Positions 5,019 through 6,666 of a stretch of 6,666 nt of DNA are shown one piece after another (position 1 is the stretch's first letter; every line of letters begins with the position of its first letter). The notes beneath the pieces were generated by a model, which saw nothing but the letters and a program-made list of their open reading frames with translations, was not told the DNA's origin and did not search any database. The stretch is from Bacillota bacterium. GTDB lineage: Bacteria; Bacillota; Bacilli; Alicyclobacillales; Alicyclobacillaceae. A program made the position numbers and the translations under genes. The stretch spans positions 1 through 6,666 of the forward strand of contig JAKADF010000193.1 in NCBI GenBank assembly GCA_021820805.1, given 5' to 3'.

Positions 5019-6359
5019 ATGCGCGTCACCAAAACACTTATGGCCTTATTTAGTACACTACTTCTTACTGGAGCTATAAACACAATCAATACTAAAGAAA
5101 CATTCACCCTTAATACAAACCAAACAGGGTTAAACACCGTCTCGCATTGGCTTCAACATAACAATCCTTTATTGCAAAGTCGGACTCAGCGCCATGAATT
5201 TCAACGCTATAGCCAATCGCTAATCGCCCAAGCCCAAGGGCCTATCCCTCACTGGAAGGCATGGCTGCTCTTTGATAAAATGTTACGGAAAGTTAACGAT
5301 CCCCACACCTTGATGTTCCCGATCACTGTGAATCACGAATATCTTCCCATGGAATTCTACTGGGTGAAACATGGTCTTGTTATCTTACCAACCAAAATGA
5401 CCCCACACATGATAAAATTTGGGGATGAAGTCTTGACGATTGGTGGTTTATCAACCAATAAATTACTTAAACGTATGGAAACGGTGATTCCCGGTACGCC
5501 CAACTTCGTGCGTTCTTTTGGCACTAGGTTTTTAACTACTGGATACTTTCTACATTGGATGCATATCATAAATTCTCAACAAAAAGTGCCTTTAACCATA
5601 GAAACTCCTGCAGGAAAGATAAAACATTGGGATATATCGCTGATTTCACAAAACTTTTCAACCTTTTGCCAACAACAAAATCGCGCCAGAACACAGTTTG
5701 CCATTACCTTTCGTGATCCTCCTCACCTACAAATTTCTGCTCCGAACTTTTCCTGGGAAATATCTCGCCAACACCATTACGCGGTGTTTTGGCTGTACGA
5801 CTGTGCCGACGCGCCTAATTATTTGTTGGCTGTCAACGACTTTTTTACACAGATCTACCGGTTTCATATTACGCACGTTATTCTGGATTTACAGGACAAC
5901 GGGGGAGGAAATTCATCGGTCGTATGGCCTTGGCTTGAATGGATGCATACTCCTCCCATTATTAAAAATTATGGCGGCGGCATCCTAACGTTAGGTGATA
6001 ATCCATATCCCCCTGCCCATCCAATTCCCCCATCCCAGCAATTTCACGGGCGTATATTCGTGCTGACCTCGTGGACGACGTTTAGCTCGGCCGTAGTCGT
6101 CGCAGACATTCTCGCCATCAATCATCTCGCCGTGATTGGAGGTCAAACGGCTAGCATGGATCTCGGAGCTCCCAGAAATGTTGTGGAATTAAATGTATTA
6201 GGAATAAATATGCAAACTTCTACACAAGACCCTTGGGCATCTCTCTATCATAAACATTTGACACTACCCGTTACCATATCTATTCCCTTAACTGTTTATG
6301 ATGTACAACATCACATTGACCCAATTGCACGATGGATAAATAGAATGTCGGGTAGGTAG
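5019..6359 (+). CDS. Secreted S41-family serine protease, C-terminus altered by mobile element
   Basis: A 446-residue protein with a signal peptide (MRVTKTL, then MALFSTLLLTGAI), so it acts outside the cytoplasm or at the membrane. VNDPHTLMF places a histidine at residue 96, as in the tricorn/IRBP-like branch of S41. A PDZ-like strand motif GDEVLTIGG lies near 135-143. The S41 core follows: DLQDNGGGN (290-298), then LTSWTTFSSA with the likely nucleophile S356 (or S357), then VIGGQTAS. The Lys of the Ser-Lys CtpA branch is not evident. Start ATG 5019 is chosen because AAAAGGA (5004-5010) lies eight bases before it; ATG 5001 has no such site. The last residues SGR and the TAG stop fall in the flanking repeat that begins at 6350, so the native end has been cut or replaced, probably by only a few residues. 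As last gene of the cluster it may remove the leader, since the exporter lacks a peptidase. Confidence 0.85.
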   Translation: MRVTKTLMALFSTLLLTGAINTINTKETFTLNTNQTGLNTVSHWLQHNNPLLQSRTQRHEFQRYSQSLIAQAQGPIPHWKAWLLFDKMLRKVNDPHTLMFPITVNHEYLPMEFYWVKHGLVILPTKMTPHMIKFGDEVLTIGGLSTNKLLKRMETVIPGTPNFVRSFGTRFLTTGYFLHWMHIINSQQKVPLTIETPAGKIKHWDISLISQNFSTFCQQQNRARTQFAITFRDPPHLQISAPNFSWEISRQHHYAVFWLYDCADAPNYLLAVNDFFTQIYRFHITHVILDLQDNGGGNSSVVWPWLEWMHTPPIIKNYGGGILTLGDNPYPPAHPIPPSQQFHGRIFVLTSWTTFSSAVVVADILAINHLAVIGGQTASMDLGAPRNVVELNVLGINMQTSTQDPWASLYHKHLTLPVTISIPLTVYDVQHHIDPIARWINRMSGR

Positions 6360-6402
6360 AACGCGGCCTTGAGACTTGGCCCGTCAGGGCGAGTTGGTCT
6401 TG
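6350..6402 (-). repeat. Right copy of the 53-base inverted flanking repeat
   Basis: The reverse complement matches 73-125 with 10 mismatches and no gap, and the 18 bases next to the cluster are identical. It points inward, like the left copy, so the pair brackets the whole cluster. Unlike the left copy, no domain V-like hairpin lies next to it on its outer side. It could be a 5'-truncated intron fragment or the end of a different element sharing this terminus. It supplies the stop codon of the S41 protease gene. Confidence 0.75.
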
Positions 6403-6666
6403 AGCGTCCCGGTAGGTGGACGCCCTCCCCGCGGCTCAAACCGGGGGCTTCCACCACGCAACAAAAGAATGAGCGGACCCCGCCTGGGCGCCCGCTCACG
6501 CTGTCTATTGACTCCATAGCTAAAGCTAGGGGTCTACCGTAAACAGACATTTTTTCGACATACATCCCCAGATAACTCAGGTGGCAGGGACGGCTCCATT
6601 TGGAGAAAAGTGGAAACCAGAGCAATTGTTACATTCCCGACGTTGTGAGGTTTTGCCCATCCCCTC
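6403..6666 (-). mobile_element. Palindrome-rich, mobile-element-like sequence, family unresolved
   Basis: No credible full gene lies here. Three palindromes stand in a row: CCCC(g)CGG with CCGGGG (6427-6445), GAGCGG with CCGCTC (6471-6497), and ACTCC(a)TAGCT with AGCTAGGGGT (6511-6533). On the minus strand the first and third have a purine-pyrimidine pattern with a CTTTAG- or GTTTGAG-like loop. This resembles the subterminal hairpins of IS200/IS605-type elements and their TnpB guide RNA region. A minus-strand stretch from 6660 to 6577, starting MGKTSQRREC and containing CNNC, might be a decayed TnpB C-terminus, but the match is poor. The second palindrome is followed on the minus strand by ATTCTTTTG and could also be a terminator. 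Confidence 0.35.

Noticed and set aside
6311..6625. Minus-strand frame of 104 codons at the right edge
   Set aside because: It runs through three palindromes and the flanking repeat and back into the protease gene. It has low-complexity GC-rich composition, no ribosome binding site seen, and no recognisable domain.

Overview
The window holds a compact gene cluster that reads as a cysteine-rich RiPP (ribosomally made, post-translationally modified peptide) locus with its own peptide-signalling switch, set between two inverted pieces of mobile-element sequence. The host looks like a low-to-moderate GC Gram-positive (Bacillota). Ribosome binding sites are strong and Bacillus-like, one matching the anti-Shine-Dalgarno tail over 12 bases. 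The -10 box is consensus, and the regulator is an XRE/TPR protein of the kind found in Firmicute peptide quorum sensing. I cannot name the genus. The cluster core (about 1400-5000) is clearly AT-rich, while both flanks (1-125 and 6350-6666) are GC-rich, which suggests an imported block.

Layout. Positions 1-125 carry the 3' end of a group II intron-like element (domain V at 23-55). Positions 282-1340, minus strand, encode a helix-turn-helix/TPR regulator resembling RRNPP peptide receptors. A short divergent promoter region separates it from a plus-strand series. That series is: a 49-residue secreted peptide (1437-1586, pheromone candidate); a radical SAM/SPASM maturase (1633-2961); a 47-residue peptide with five cysteines (2986-3129, probable RiPP precursor); a long stem-loop with three 13-base tandem repeats (3140-3223); an ABC exporter half-transporter without a peptidase domain (3273-4883); a second long imperfect stem-loop (4916-4979); and a secreted S41-type serine protease (5019-6359). 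The protease stop codon lies inside a 53-base repeat (6350-6402) that is an inverted, diverged copy of 73-125. Palindrome-rich, mobile-element-like sequence fills the rest.

Proposed working model (inference). The small secreted peptide is exported, processed and re-imported to bind the TPR regulator, which then acts on the divergent promoter. The operon makes the Cys-rich precursor. The radical SAM enzyme installs thioether-type crosslinks, the ABC protein exports the product, and the S41 protease, outside the cytoplasm, trims the leader or processes one of the peptides. The two intergenic stem-loops may set the ratio of precursor to downstream proteins. The novel candidates are the five-cysteine precursor family, its pairing with an S41 protease instead of a C39 domain, and the coupling to a peptide-pheromone switch.
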